Of a stretch of 64,000 nt of DNA, positions 42,482 to 50,581 are shown piece after piece (the first letter of the stretch is position 1; each line of letters starts with the position of its first letter). The notes beneath the pieces are model-generated. The model was not told where the DNA came from, ran no database searches, and saw nothing but the letters and a program-made list of their open reading frames with translations. This DNA comes from Nocardioides sp. PD653-B2 (GTDB lineage Bacteria > Actinomycetota > Actinomycetes > Propionibacteriales > Nocardioidaceae), in NCBI RefSeq assembly GCF_002117935.1, contig NZ_BDJE01000017.1, positions 62,001-126,000 on the forward strand, in the 5' to 3' direction. The translations under genes and the position numbers were made by a program.

Positions 42482-42505
42482 CTGGTGGGCGATACTGGGT
42501 TTGAA
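42482..42505. repeat. Right attachment site (in tRNA-Val)
   Basis: 24-bp repeat shared with 17155-17178. It covers the T-arm 3' strand, acceptor strand, discriminator and CCA of tRNA-Val on the minus strand. Just inside lie GTTCCCCGAA repeats (42420-42440) and GCCTCTGACCTGCG (42463-42476), which mirrors CGCAGGTCAGAGGC at 17237-17250 inside the left end. These are candidate integrase arm sites. Confidence 0.88.
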
Positions 42506-42557
42506 CCAGTGACCTCTTCCGTGTCAAGGAAGCGCGCTACCACTGCGCCAATCGCCC
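42483..42557 (-). tRNA. tRNA-Val(GAC), with encoded CCA
   Basis: Cloverleaf: acceptor GGGCGAT/ATCGCCC, anticodon arm CTTCC-TTGACAC-GGAAG with anticodon GAC, T-arm CTGGTTCAAACCCAG. The 3' end reads ACCCA-CCA type: discriminator A followed by genomically encoded CCA, unlike the other three tRNAs here. Integration target of the mobile element. Confidence 0.93.
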
Positions 42558-42587
42558 GTGCCGCCCGCACTATATGCCGGGCGATCG

Positions 42588-42658
42588 AGGTGGAGACGGG
42601 ATTTGAACCCGTGTAGACGGATTTGCAGTCCGTTGCCTCGCCTCTCGGCCACTCCACC
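42588..42658 (-). tRNA. tRNA-Cys(GCA)
   Basis: Acceptor GGTGGAG/CTCCACC, anticodon arm ACGGA-CTGCAAA-TCCGT with anticodon GCA, T-arm CGGGTTCAAATCCCG, discriminator U. CCA not encoded. Confidence 0.93.
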
Positions 42659-42691
42659 ATTGGAGGCCAAACCGTGAGAGAGACCTCTCCG

Positions 42692-42764
42692 AGCGGACAA
42701 CGAGACTCGAACTCGCGACCTCAACCTTGGCAAGGTTGCGCTCTACCAACTGAGCTATGTCCGC
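42692..42764 (-). tRNA. tRNA-Gly(GCC)
   Basis: Acceptor GCGGACA/TGTCCGC, anticodon arm CAACC-TTGCCAA-GGTTG with anticodon GCC, D-arm AGCTCAGTTGGTAGAGC, discriminator U. CCA not encoded. Order on the minus strand is Gly-Cys-Val, probably one transcript. Confidence 0.93.
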
Positions 42765-42894
42765 CTGCGCTCCGACCGGTCTCCCGGTCGGCTGCGTGAG
42801 AACAGTAGCCGATGCCCCAGACCATGCAAAATCCGCCCCGGCGTCGCGCGTTGCCGGTCGGCGGGCCCTCGCCGAGCCCTCCTAGAGTGGCCGC

Positions 42895-43716
42895 ATGCGT
42901 GCCTGGGTCAACGGGGAACTCCTGTCCGATGCGACCGCTGCGGCGGTCTCCGTGACCGACCACGGGCTGACCGTGGGCGACGGTGTCTTCGAGGCGATCA
43001 AGGTCGTCGACGGGCAGCCGTTCGCCTTCACGCGGCACCTCGAGCGGCTCCACAGGTCGGCGCGCGGGTTGGCGCTGCCGGAGGTCGACGAGGACGCCGT
43101 ACGGCGCGGGGTGGCGGCCGTGCTCGCGGGTGCGGACCTCCCGCTCGGCCGGATCCGCATCACCTACACCGGAGGCCCGGCGCCCCTGGGGTCGGGCCGC
43201 GGCGATGCCCCGCCGACCCTGATCGTGGTGGCCGACGCGATGCAGGCATGGCCGGCCGCCACGGCGGTCGCGACCGTGCCCTGGCCGCGCAACGAGCGCG
43301 GCGCGCTGGCCGGCCTCAAGACCACGTCGTACGCCGAGAACGTCATCGCCCTGGCCGCCGTCCGGGAGCGCGGCGCGAGCGAGGCGATCTTCGCCAACCT
43401 CGCCGGCCACCTCTGCGAGGGCACCGGCTCCAACGTCTTCTACGTGGTAGACGGCGAGCTGCGCACGCCCACCGTGGCGAGCGGCTGCCTGGCCGGGGTC
43501 ACCCGCGCGCTGATCCTGGAGTGGTACGGAGGTCGCGAGGTCGACGAGCCGGTCGAGGTCGTCGAGCAGGCGAGCGAGGTGTTCTTGGCCTCCACGACCC
43601 GCGACGCGCAGGCCGTGTCCCGGTGGAACGACCTCGAGCTCCCTGCGCCGGGCCCGGTCACGACCGAGGTGCGCGAACTGTGGCGCGCGCGGGAGCCGGA
43701 GCTACTGGGTCTGTGA
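42895..43716 (+). CDS. pabC: Class IV PLP enzyme, aminodeoxychorismate lyase-like
   Basis: 273 aa of the branched-chain aminotransferase / aminodeoxychorismate lyase fold. MRAWVNGELLSDATAAAVSV is the typical lyase-like N-terminus. The PLP lysine is in LAGLKTTSYAENV, with EGTGSNVF downstream. PabC releases pyruvate from 4-amino-4-deoxychorismate to make p-aminobenzoate for folate. D-amino acid aminotransferase activity cannot be excluded. TAGAGT ends 6 nt before the ATG (leaderless). Its end overlaps the convergent SsgA-family gene by 15 bp. Confidence 0.82.
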   Translation: MRAWVNGELLSDATAAAVSVTDHGLTVGDGVFEAIKVVDGQPFAFTRHLERLHRSARGLALPEVDEDAVRRGVAAVLAGADLPLGRIRITYTGGPAPLGSGRGDAPPTLIVVADAMQAWPAATAVATVPWPRNERGALAGLKTTSYAENVIALAAVRERGASEAIFANLAGHLCEGTGSNVFYVVDGELRTPTVASGCLAGVTRALILEWYGGREVDEPVEVVEQASEVFLASTTRDAQAVSRWNDLELPAPGPVTTEVRELWRAREPELLGL

Positions 43717-44133
43717 GTCGCCCGTGATCGCCGCGACCATCTGGTCGAGGTCGATCCGCTCGGTGCCGAGCGGGACGACCGCGAGCGTCCGGGTGAGGAA
43801 GCGGTAGAGCTCGTTGGTGAGCAGCTGCGTGACCAGGCGGCCGTCGGGGGAGCAGAGCTCCATCACGACCGCGGCGCGGCCGTTCTCGTCGATGCTCGGC
43901 CAGAGCTGGATGTCGCCCTCGCCGGCCGGGTCGGTCATGCCCTGGAGGAGCAGGTCGCGGCCCACGGCCCAGCGCACCTCGTCCCGCGGGCCCCGGAAGG
44001 TGATCCAGACGGCCCACGGGTCGGACGGGTCGTAGCCGAAGGACGCAGGGAGGTCGAGGCTGCGCCCGTACGCGTCGAGGCACTGGAGGACGACCTCCTG
44101 TGAGAGGGCGCGCGACATGGGCTGCTGGGTCAC
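43702..44133 (-). CDS. SsgA-family sporulation/cell-division regulator-like protein
   Basis: 143 aa with the SsgA-like core: SFGYDPSDPWAVWITF, VRWAVGRDLLLQGMTDPAGE, GDIQLWPSIDE and a FLTRTLAVVPLGTERIDLD end. In streptomycetes these proteins recruit FtsZ and cell-wall enzymes to division sites. Non-sporulating actinobacteria keep one or two homologues. GTG 44133 is used here, and ATG 44118 is an alternative. Confidence 0.87.
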   Translation of the reverse strand: MTQQPMSRALSQEVVLQCLDAYGRSLDLPASFGYDPSDPWAVWITFRGPRDEVRWAVGRDLLLQGMTDPAGEGDIQLWPSIDENGRAAVVMELCSPDGRLVTQLLTNELYRFLTRTLAVVPLGTERIDLDQMVAAITGDSQTQ

Positions 44134-44260
44134 GGTGGGGAGACGGACGGACGGCGGATTCGTGACGCGATCCGGACCTGAAACCGCCGAATGTGATCGG
44201 CCCGCGTCGGTAGGCTAGAGTCTCCGACCGCACCGCCCCTCACGGGACGGAGCACGTCTC

Positions 44261-44332
44261 GGGCGATTGGCGCAGTGGTAGCGCGCTTCGTTCACACCGA
44301 AGAGGTCACTGGTTCGAACCCAGTATCGCCCA
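44261..44332 (+). tRNA. tRNA-Val(CAC)
   Basis: Acceptor GGGCGAT/ATCGCCC, anticodon arm CTTCG-TTCACAC-CGAAG with anticodon CAC, T-arm CTGGTTCGAACCCAG. The sequence after the discriminator is CCG, so CCA is not encoded. Nearly identical to the other tRNA-Val except for the anticodon arm and T-loop. TAGAGT at 44216-44221 is a candidate -10. Confidence 0.93.
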
Positions 44333-44336
44333 CCGA

Positions 44337-44396
44337 GATTCTCCGAGCCCGGGAAAGATTCTCCGAGCCCGGGAAGGATTCTTCGAGTCCGGGAAA
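44337..44396 (+). repeat. Three tandem 20-bp repeats behind tRNA-Val
   Basis: Units begin GATTCTCCGAGCCCGGGAA. Units 1 and 2 differ only in the last base, and unit 3 has two T-for-C changes. They start 4 nt after the tRNA 3' end and fill the gap before the terminator stem. They may arise from slippage and could affect tRNA 3' processing. Confidence 0.85.
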
Positions 44397-44414
44397 CCGG
44401 AGCGCGGCACGCCC

Positions 44415-44450
44415 GGACCCACCGATACGATCGGTGGGTCCTTTCCTTTC
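44415..44450 (+). terminator. Intrinsic terminator between tRNA-Val and thrS
   Basis: GGACCCACCGAT (44415-44426) pairs perfectly with ATCGGTGGGTCC (44430-44441) around ACG, followed by TTTCCTTTC. Ends the tRNA transcript or attenuates read-through into thrS. Confidence 0.8.
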
Positions 44451-44466
44451 TGTCCTAGGAGCTCCT

Positions 44467-46455
44467 GTGTCCGACCTCAAGATCGTCCTCGTCCACGCCG
44501 ACGCGCGTGAGGACCGGACGGTCACGACGGGCACCAAGGCCTGGGAGCTCTTCGCCGACGACACCGCCGTGATCGCGGCGCGCGTGAACGGCGACTTGAA
44601 GGACCTGGCCTACGAGCTCGCCGACGGCGACGAGGTCGGGGGAGTGGCGATCGACAGCAAGGACGGCCACGACATCCTGCGGCACTCGACCGCACACGTG
44701 ATGGCGCAGGCGGTGCAGCAGCTCTTCCCGGAGGCGAAGCTCGGCATCGGGCCGCCGGTGGAGAACGGCTTCTACTACGACTTCGACGTCGAGACCCCGT
44801 TCGTGCCCGAGGACCTCGCCAAGATCGAGACCGCGATGCGCAAGATCATCAAGGAGGGCCAGCGCTTCGAGCGCCGGGTCACCTCCGACCACGACGCGAT
44901 CGCCGAGCTGAAGGACGAGCCGTACAAGATCGAGCTGATCGGGCTCAAGGGCGCCGGCAAGTCCGACGACGCCGCCGAGGGCGCGAACGTCGAGGTCGGC
45001 GCCGGCGAGCTCACGATCTACGACAACGTCCGCCGCAACGGCGACGTCGCGTGGAGCGACCTGTGCCGCGGTCCGCACCTGCCGACCACCAAGCGGATCC
45101 CGGCGTTCAAGCTGATGCGCAGCGCCGCGGCGTACTGGCGCGGCGACGAGAAGAACAAGCAGCTCCAGCGCATCTACGGCACCGCCTGGGAGTCCAAGGA
45201 GGCGCTCGAGGAGCACCTGCACCGGATCGAGGAGGCCGAGCGCCGCGACCACCGCAAGCTCGGCCGCGACCTCGACCTCTTCAGCTTCCCCGACGAGATC
45301 GGCTCCGGCCTCGCGGTCTTCCACCCCAAGGGTGGCGTGATCAAGCGCGAGATGGAGGACTACGTCCGCCAGCGGCACATCGAGGAGGGCTTCCAGTACG
45401 TCGGGACCCCCCACATCAGCAAGGAGGGGCTGTTCCACACCTCCGGGCACCTGCCGTACTACGCCGACACGATGTTCCCGCCGATGGAGTTCGAGGGCGC
45501 GAACTACTACCTCAAGGCCATGAACTGCCCGATGCACAACCTGATCTTCAAGTCGCGCGGGCGCTCCTACCGTGAGCTCCCGCTGCGGCTCTTCGAGTTC
45601 GGGTCGGTCTACCGCTACGAGAAGTCCGGCGTCGTGCACGGCCTCACCCGCGTGCGGGGCCTGACCCAGGACGACTCCCACTCCTACGTCACCCCGGAGC
45701 AGGCGCCCGCTGAGGTCCAGCACCTGCTCGACTTCGTGCTCGGCCTGCTGCGCGACTTCGGCATCGACGACTTCTATCTGGAGCTGTCCACCCGCGACGA
45801 CTCGAAGCCCGACAAGTTCGTCGGCACCGAGGACGACTGGGCGACCGCGACCAAGGTCCTCGAGGACGTCGCGATCGCCTCCGGGCTCGACCTGGTGCCC
45901 GACCCGGGCGGCGCAGCGTTCTACGGCCCGAAGATCTCCGTCCAGGCGCGCGACGCGATCGGCCGCACCTGGCAGATGTCGACGATCCAGTACGACTTCA
46001 ACCAGCCCAAGGGCTTCGAGCTCGCCTACCAGGCCGCCGACGGCAGCCGTCAGCAGCCCGTGATGATCCACTCCGCCAAGTTCGGGTCCCTCGAGCGGTT
46101 CTTCGGGGTGCTCGTCGAGCACTACGCCGGCGCCTTCCCGCCCTGGCTCGCGCCCGTGCAGGTGCAGGCGATCCCGGTCGCGGACGCGTTCTCCGACTAC
46201 CTCCACGAGGTGGCGAAGAAGATGCGCATCCAGGGCCTGCGGGTCGAGGTCGACGACTCCGACGACCGGATGCAGAAGAAGATCCGCAACGCGCAGCTGC
46301 AGAAGGTGCCGTTCATGATGATCGCCGGCAACGACGACGTCGAGGCGGGCGCGGTGTCCTTCCGCTACCGCGACGGCCGCCAGGACAACGGCGTGCCGAT
46401 CGACGAGGCGATCCAGCGGGTGCGTGACGCGGTGGCGTCGCGCGAGCAGGTCTGA
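44467..46455 (+). CDS. thrS: Threonyl-tRNA synthetase
   Basis: 662 aa class II synthetase. It has a TGS domain, an editing domain ([12 protein letters not shown] near 80, plus a later CRGPHLP), a catalytic core with [10 protein letters not shown] and the motif-2 [16 protein letters not shown], and an anticodon-binding domain at the C-terminus. Ligates Thr to tRNA-Thr and hydrolyses Ser-tRNA-Thr. GTG start after TAGGAG. The frame is open into the tRNA, but the upstream part is not coding. Confidence 0.96.
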   Translation: MSDLKIVLVHADAREDRTVTTGTKAWELFADDTAVIAARVNGDLKDLAYELADGDEVGGVAIDSKDGHDILRHSTAHVMAQAVQQLFPEAKLGIGPPVENGFYYDFDVETPFVPEDLAKIETAMRKIIKEGQRFERRVTSDHDAIAELKDEPYKIELIGLKGAGKSDDAAEGANVEVGAGELTIYDNVRRNGDVAWSDLCRGPHLPTTKRIPAFKLMRSAAAYWRGDEKNKQLQRIYGTAWESKEALEEHLHRIEEAERRDHRKLGRDLDLFSFPDEIGSGLAVFHPKGGVIKREMEDYVRQRHIEEGFQYVGTPHISKEGLFHTSGHLPYYADTMFPPMEFEGANYYLKAMNCPMHNLIFKSRGRSYRELPLRLFEFGSVYRYEKSGVVHGLTRVRGLTQDDSHSYVTPEQAPAEVQHLLDFVLGLLRDFGIDDFYLELSTRDDSKPDKFVGTEDDWATATKVLEDVAIASGLDLVPDPGGAAFYGPKISVQARDAIGRTWQMSTIQYDFNQPKGFELAYQAADGSRQQPVMIHSAKFGSLERFFGVLVEHYAGAFPPWLAPVQVQAIPVADAFSDYLHEVAKKMRIQGLRVEVDDSDDRMQKKIRNAQLQKVPFMMIAGNDDVEAGAVSFRYRDGRQDNGVPIDEAIQRVRDAVASREQV

Positions 46456-46466
46456 GCGTTCGAGCG

Positions 46467-47432
46467 GTGCGGGGACCAGCAGCCGCGCTGCTGGTCCTCG
46501 TCCTCTCGGCCGGGGTGCTGAGCGGCTGCTCCTCGCCGAGCAGTGAGGGAGGGGCGCCGACGGCGACCCTCCCGACCTCGCCGCGGCCGACGTCGGTCGT
46601 CGCGCCGACAGCTGATCCGGAGACCGCGCGCCTCCAGGCGCTCGCACAGCTGGCCGAGCAGGCGGCCGCCCGGATCCCCCGGCCGCGACCGGCTGCGCCG
46701 CGCCCGGCCGGTGCGGTCCTCGGCGCCGACATCAGCTGGCCCCAGTGCCCGAAGGGTCTCGGGATCCCCGAGCGCCGGACCCTGGGCAGCCCGCTCCCGC
46801 TGCCCGCCGCGGAGTACGTCGTGATCGGCCTGACCAACGGCCCGGGCTTCACCACGAACCCGTGCCTGACCGATCAGGTGGCGTGGGTCCGCGAGCGGCG
46901 CCTCTTGGCCGCGGCGTACGCCGTCGTCAGCTATCCCGACGCCGCAGCCGTCGCCGAGCACGGTGGTGTCGGGCCCTACGACGGTCGCAACGATCTCGGC
47001 GCGCTGGCCAACACGGGCTACCAGCAGGCGCTGGCCAACGTCGGCGCGATGCGGGCCGCGGGTCTCGGCAGTCCGATCATCTGGGTGGACGTCGAGCCGG
47101 TCCCCGACTTCGCGTGGAGCAGCGACCTGGTGGCGAACGGCGCCGTGGTGGAAGGCGCTGCACGGGCGTACGCCGACGCCGGCTACCGGGTGGGCATCTA
47201 CTCCACGCCGTACCTCTGGTCGGAGACCGTCGGCGACCTCGCCCTCGGCCTCCCGGAGTGGCGCGCGGCCGGCCAGACGTCGCGCACGGAGGCACTCGCT
47301 CGGTGCGGGTCCGACTGGGTGATCCAGGGAGGTCGGGCGATCCTCGGGCAATGGGTGGAGCAGGGGCGGGACCAGAACGTCACCTGCCCCGGCGTCGAGG
47401 CACACCTGGGACGCTGGTTCTTCCAGTACTGA
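46467..47432 (+). CDS. Lipoprotein with DUF1906-like glycoside-hydrolase fold
   Basis: 321 aa. Lipoprotein signal with lipobox LSAGVLSGC (C at ~21), a Pro/Ala-rich linker, then a TIM-barrel-like domain (GADISWPQCPKGLG ... IIWVDVEPVPDFAW ... VGIYSTPYLW ... WVIQGG). The WVDVEP and GIYS strands recall GH25-like or DUF1906 proteins, which suggests a wall-associated hydrolase or binding protein at the outer face of the membrane. GTG start 11 nt after thrS. Confidence 0.75.
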   Translation: MRGPAAALLVLVLSAGVLSGCSSPSSEGGAPTATLPTSPRPTSVVAPTADPETARLQALAQLAEQAAARIPRPRPAAPRPAGAVLGADISWPQCPKGLGIPERRTLGSPLPLPAAEYVVIGLTNGPGFTTNPCLTDQVAWVRERRLLAAAYAVVSYPDAAAVAEHGGVGPYDGRNDLGALANTGYQQALANVGAMRAAGLGSPIIWVDVEPVPDFAWSSDLVANGAVVEGAARAYADAGYRVGIYSTPYLWSETVGDLALGLPEWRAAGQTSRTEALARCGSDWVIQGGRAILGQWVEQGRDQNVTCPGVEAHLGRWFFQY

Positions 47433-47915
47433 TCAGCCGACGGCCTTGACGTACCTGCGGCACGGCGAGACGTACGTCGTGCCGTCCGCGGTCACCTCGT
47501 AGGGCAGGTCGTCGTCGTTGCGCCAGCCGCGCTTCTCGTAGAACGCCCGGGCCCGGGCGTTGCCGATCGCGACCGCCAGCCAGGCCACGTCGTACCCGGC
47601 GGCCGCGACCTGCCGCTCGGCCTCGTCGAGCAGCAACGACGCGACACCCCGGCCGTGTCGGGACGGGTCGACGAAGACCTGCTCGACCTCGTCGCGGTCG
47701 ACCATGATGAAGCCGACCACCTCGTCGCCCAGCACGGCCACCGTCGTGTCGTCGACGCGGGCCGGGGTGCGCTCGTGGAAGGACTCGAGCGTGCGGGCCG
47801 CGGTGAGTCCGTTGGGGACGTGGCCCGGGTGCGAGGTGTGCCAGGCGGCGTGCCAGATGTCGGCGACGCGGGCCATGTCCTCCGCGGTCGCGGGACGCAG
47901 GGTCGGATCGGTCAC
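47433..47915 (-). CDS. GNAT-family N-acetyltransferase
   Basis: 160 aa. GNAT motif A around VEQVFVDPSRHGRGVASLLL with the acetyl-CoA loop RHGRGVA, preceded by VVGFIMVDRDE, and motif B NARARAFYEKRGWR. Substrate unknown. GTG start with TAGGGT 6 nt upstream, sharing a palindromic -10 with the divergent HIT gene. Confidence 0.88.
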   Translation of the reverse strand: MTDPTLRPATAEDMARVADIWHAAWHTSHPGHVPNGLTAARTLESFHERTPARVDDTTVAVLGDEVVGFIMVDRDEVEQVFVDPSRHGRGVASLLLDEAERQVAAAGYDVAWLAVAIGNARARAFYEKRGWRNDDDLPYEVTADGTTYVSPCRRYVKAVG

Positions 47916-47938
47916 CAGCTCACCCTAGGGTTGCTCCC
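47916..47938. promoter_or_regulatory. Second bidirectional leaderless promoter (ACCCTAGGGT)
   Basis: The 10-bp palindrome at 47922-47931 gives TAGGGT on both strands. Rightward it ends 7 nt before ATG 47939, and leftward it ends 6 nt before GTG 47915. The gap holds nothing else. Same design as 6371-6388 with a different hexamer. Confidence 0.7.
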
Positions 47939-48469
47939 ATGAGTGATCCGGCCGGGCAGGTGCGTGACGGTTTCGAGGGCTTCGACCGGCTCTGGACCCC
48001 GCACCGGATGGCGTACGTCGCGCCGAGCCTTCCCGAGGCAGACGACGACTGTCCCTTCTGTGCGATGGCGGACCTGCAGGTCGAGCAGAGCCTGGTGGTC
48101 CACCGCGGCGCCACCTGCTTCGCCGTGCTCAACCTCCACCCCTACAACCCCGGCCACCTGATGGTGCTCCCGCACCGGCACGTCGCCGAGCTCGAGGACC
48201 TCACCGACGAGGAGGCCACCGAGCTGATGACGACCACGCAGCAGGCGGTGCGGGTGCTCCGGGCGGTCAGCGGCCCGCACGCCTTCAACGTCGGCCTCAA
48301 CCTCGGGGGAGTGGCGGGCGGCTCGCTGTCGCAGCACCTGCACCAGCACGTCGTGCCGCGCTGGTCCGGCGACGCGAACTTCATCACCGTCCTCGGCGGC
48401 ACCAAGACCCTGCCGCAGCTCCTGTCCGACACCCGCGCGCTGCTGGCCGCCGCGTGGCCGACGGCGTGA
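47939..48469 (+). CDS. HIT-family hydrolase/phosphorylase
   Basis: 176 aa. DDDCPFCAM zinc-type Cys pair near residue 38, NLHPYNPGHLMVLPHRH, and the HIT active site HLHQHVVPRW (H-x-H-x-H). The form matches the actinobacterial Ap4A phosphorylase-type HIT proteins, which act on dinucleoside polyphosphates. The exact substrate is inferred only. Confidence 0.88.
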   Translation: MSDPAGQVRDGFEGFDRLWTPHRMAYVAPSLPEADDDCPFCAMADLQVEQSLVVHRGATCFAVLNLHPYNPGHLMVLPHRHVAELEDLTDEEATELMTTTQQAVRVLRAVSGPHAFNVGLNLGGVAGGSLSQHLHQHVVPRWSGDANFITVLGGTKTLPQLLSDTRALLAAAWPTA

Positions 48470-49230
48470 GCGACGCCGAGCTCGCCGCCCGCCTCGTGCG
48501 CGAGGCCGGGACCCTCGCCCGCAGGATGCGCGACGGTGACCTCGACGTCGGTACGAAGACCTCGATCTCCGACGTCGTGACGGCCGCCGACCACGCCGCC
48601 GAGCAGCTGGTCGCCGACCTGCTCGCCGCCGAGCGTCCCGACGACGGCATCCTCGGCGAGGAGGGTGCGAGCCGGGCCGGGGCGAGCGGCCGCACCTGGG
48701 TGATCGACCCGGTCGACGGCACCTACAACTTCGTCGCCGGCCTGGACTGGTGGTGCTCCGCCATCGCGCTCACCGACGGCGACGAGCTGGTGCTCGGCGC
48801 GGTCCACCACCCGGCGACCGGCCGGACCTTCGTGGGCGGGCCCGCAGTGCCCTCGACGGTCGACGGCCGGCGGCTGCCCCCGGTCGTCGACCGGCCGCTG
48901 GGCGAGTCGTGCGTGGCGACCTACCTCCACCCGCCCTTCTACGCGGGCGAGGTCGGGGCCGCCTTCGTCCGGGCGATCGGGGGAGCAGCGACGCTGCGGA
49001 CACTCGGCTCCGGGTCGATGGACGCCGTGGCCGTCGCCGAGGGCCGGCTGCACGTGCTGTTCCAGCACACCGTGCCGCCCTGGGACGAGCTGCCCGGTGC
49101 CGCGATCATCCACGGGGCCGGGGGCGTGACGCGGCACGTCGAGGCTGCGGGCAAGGACTGGTACGTCGCGGGCGCGCCGACCGCCGTCGCCGAGGTCTGC
49201 GCGGCGCTCGTCGGTCAGAGCAGCGCGTAG
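48466..49230 (+). CDS. Inositol monophosphatase-family phosphatase
   Basis: 254 aa Mg2+-dependent phosphatase. Metal site 1 is GILGEEG and WVIDPVDGTYNF, and site 2 is GSGSMDAVAVAEG, with WDELPGAAII. Could act on inositol-1-phosphate, histidinol phosphate or similar. GTG 48466 overlaps the HIT stop (GTGA) and is preferred over GTG 48454. Ends overlapping the convergent AlaDH-like gene by 16 bp. Confidence 0.87.
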   Translation: MSDAELAARLVREAGTLARRMRDGDLDVGTKTSISDVVTAADHAAEQLVADLLAAERPDDGILGEEGASRAGASGRTWVIDPVDGTYNFVAGLDWWCSAIALTDGDELVLGAVHHPATGRTFVGGPAVPSTVDGRRLPPVVDRPLGESCVATYLHPPFYAGEVGAAFVRAIGGAATLRTLGSGSMDAVAVAEGRLHVLFQHTVPPWDELPGAAIIHGAGGVTRHVEAAGKDWYVAGAPTAVAEVCAALVGQSSA

Positions 49231-50357
49231 GGCGGCTCGGCCGACCTTCCCTGGAAGGCGAGGATGCGCGGGTTGACGACGCGGCCGTCGCGGATCTCGA
49301 TGGCGTGCGTGAGGGTCTCGTCGGCGTCCCACGAGTCCGGGCCGTCGAGCACCGGACGGATGAACGGGATCAACGCGTTGCTGTTGTCCCAGGTCGCGGA
49401 GTTCCAGAGGTACGACGGGCTGTGGTCGACCGCGTAGTAGAGGACGTGGTTGCCGACCTCGAACGTCGGGTCGTCGAACGTCGTCGGTCGCGCCCAGCTG
49501 AAGCCCATGTCGAGGTCGCAGGACACGTCGACGATCAGGCTGCCGGGCCGGAACGCCGCGAGGTCCTCGGTCCGCAGGTAGGTGAGCGGCTTGGCGGTGT
49601 CCTGGAGCGTGCAGTTGACGATGATGTCGTTCTCGGCGAGGTAGGCGGCCAACGGCTCGCGACCCCGCTCGGTGATGACGTGGCTCTGGTGCTCGCCGTC
49701 GGGCTCGTGGTCGAACTGGCGGATCCGCACCGAGTGGATCGGAGAGCCGACGGCGGTCACGCCCCGGTTGGTGAGCACCGCGACCTCGTGCACCCCGTGC
49801 GCGTTGAGGGCCGTGACGGCCCCGCGGGCCGTGGCGCCGAAGCCGATCACGATCGCCGTCAGCCGGCGGCCGTAGTCACCGGTGATCCCCGCCAGCTCCA
49901 TGGCGTGCAGCACCGAGCAGTAGCCGGCGATCTCGTTGTTCTTGTGGAAGACGTGCAGCCCGACGGCGCCGTCGTGGGTCCAGTGGTTCATCGCCTCGAA
50001 GGCGATCAGGGTCAGCTCCTGGTCGATCGCCATCTGGGTGAGCTCGGTGTCCTGGACGCAGTGCGGCCAGCCCCAGAGCACCTGACCGGGCCCGAGCGCG
50101 GCGATGTCGGAGTGCTGGGGCTTGGGGAGCAGCACCACGGCGGAGTCCGCCAGGATCTCCTCGCGCGCGGCGAACCCGGCGACGTACGGCGCCAGCGAGT
50201 CGTCGGAGGCGCCGAAGCGCTCGCCGTAGCCGTGCTCGAGCGTGATCCGGGCACGCAGGTCGGCCGCCAGGCCCGCGATGTGCTCCGGGTGGATCGGGAG
50301 CCGGTGCTCGTTCTCCTTGGCGGAGGTCCCCACGACACCGAGCTCCAGGAGCGTCAC
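49215..50357 (-). CDS. AlaDH/PNT-family oxidoreductase, carboxyethylornithine synthase-like
   Basis: 380 aa. N-terminal AlaDH/PNT substrate domain (VVGTSAKENEHRLPIHPEHI), Rossmann NAD(P) domain with IVIGFGATARGAVTALNAHG, and a C-terminal catalytic closure. The ENEHR start and VDVSCDLDMGFSWARPTTF resemble N5-(carboxyethyl)ornithine synthase more than alanine dehydrogenase. GTG start overlaps the stop of the small basic gene (GTGA). Confidence 0.75.
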   Translation of the reverse strand: MTLLELGVVGTSAKENEHRLPIHPEHIAGLAADLRARITLEHGYGERFGASDDSLAPYVAGFAAREEILADSAVVLLPKPQHSDIAALGPGQVLWGWPHCVQDTELTQMAIDQELTLIAFEAMNHWTHDGAVGLHVFHKNNEIAGYCSVLHAMELAGITGDYGRRLTAIVIGFGATARGAVTALNAHGVHEVAVLTNRGVTAVGSPIHSVRIRQFDHEPDGEHQSHVITERGREPLAAYLAENDIIVNCTLQDTAKPLTYLRTEDLAAFRPGSLIVDVSCDLDMGFSWARPTTFDDPTFEVGNHVLYYAVDHSPSYLWNSATWDNSNALIPFIRPVLDGPDSWDADETLTHAIEIRDGRVVNPRILAFQGRSAEPPYALL

Positions 50358-50488
50358 TTCTTCTTCGTCGGGTGGATCTTGTCCGAGAAGGTGTCCGCCG
50401 ATCCCTTGTCGCGCTTCTCCGCGCGCTTCTCCTTGATGGACTTGCCGGTCTTCTTGGTCATGGCCTGCCGCGGCGACTTGTCGCTCAT
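50354..50488 (-). CDS. Small basic protein (44 aa)
   Basis: Begins MSDKSPRQAMTKKTGKSIKE and ends KIHPTKKK. Lys/Arg-rich throughout and probably disordered or nucleic-acid binding. Similar tiny Lys-rich proteins are common in actinobacteria. Its stop overlaps the start of the AlaDH-like gene by 4 bp, so the two are co-translated. Confidence 0.7.
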   Translation of the reverse strand: MSDKSPRQAMTKKTGKSIKEKRAEKRDKGSADTFSDKIHPTKKK

Positions 50489-50581
50489 GGGGGATCTCTC
50501 TGAGAGGAAGCCTGAACGGCTCCGTATCCCGACAGTACGCCCCCGTGCGGCGACGTCGGTCGCCGCACGGGGACGGTCTGG

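Larger units (their letters stand above)
17155..42505. mobile_element. 25.3-kb integrative mobilizable element in tRNA-Val
   Basis: Bounded by a 24-bp direct repeat identical to the tRNA-Val(GAC) 3' end (17155-17178 and 42482-42505). A tyrosine integrase lies at the left end, an excisionase at the right end, and a MobF relaxase in the middle. No VirD4/TraG coupling protein, VirB4-like ATPase or other mating-pair gene is seen, so transfer would need a helper. Cargo is defensive: AbiE-like pair, TIR/SLOG cassette, type I restriction-modification operon. Confidence 0.85.

Noticed and set aside
17155-42505. Self-transmissible ICE
   Set aside because: A relaxase is present, but no VirD4/TraG coupling ATPase, VirB4-like ATPase or FtsK/TraB-type translocase gene is found. 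Classed as mobilizable only.
44397-44466. T-box riboswitch ahead of thrS
   Set aside because: No T-box consensus (AGGGTGGNACCGCG) and no specifier stem. The structure present is a plain hairpin with a U-rich tail behind the tRNA.
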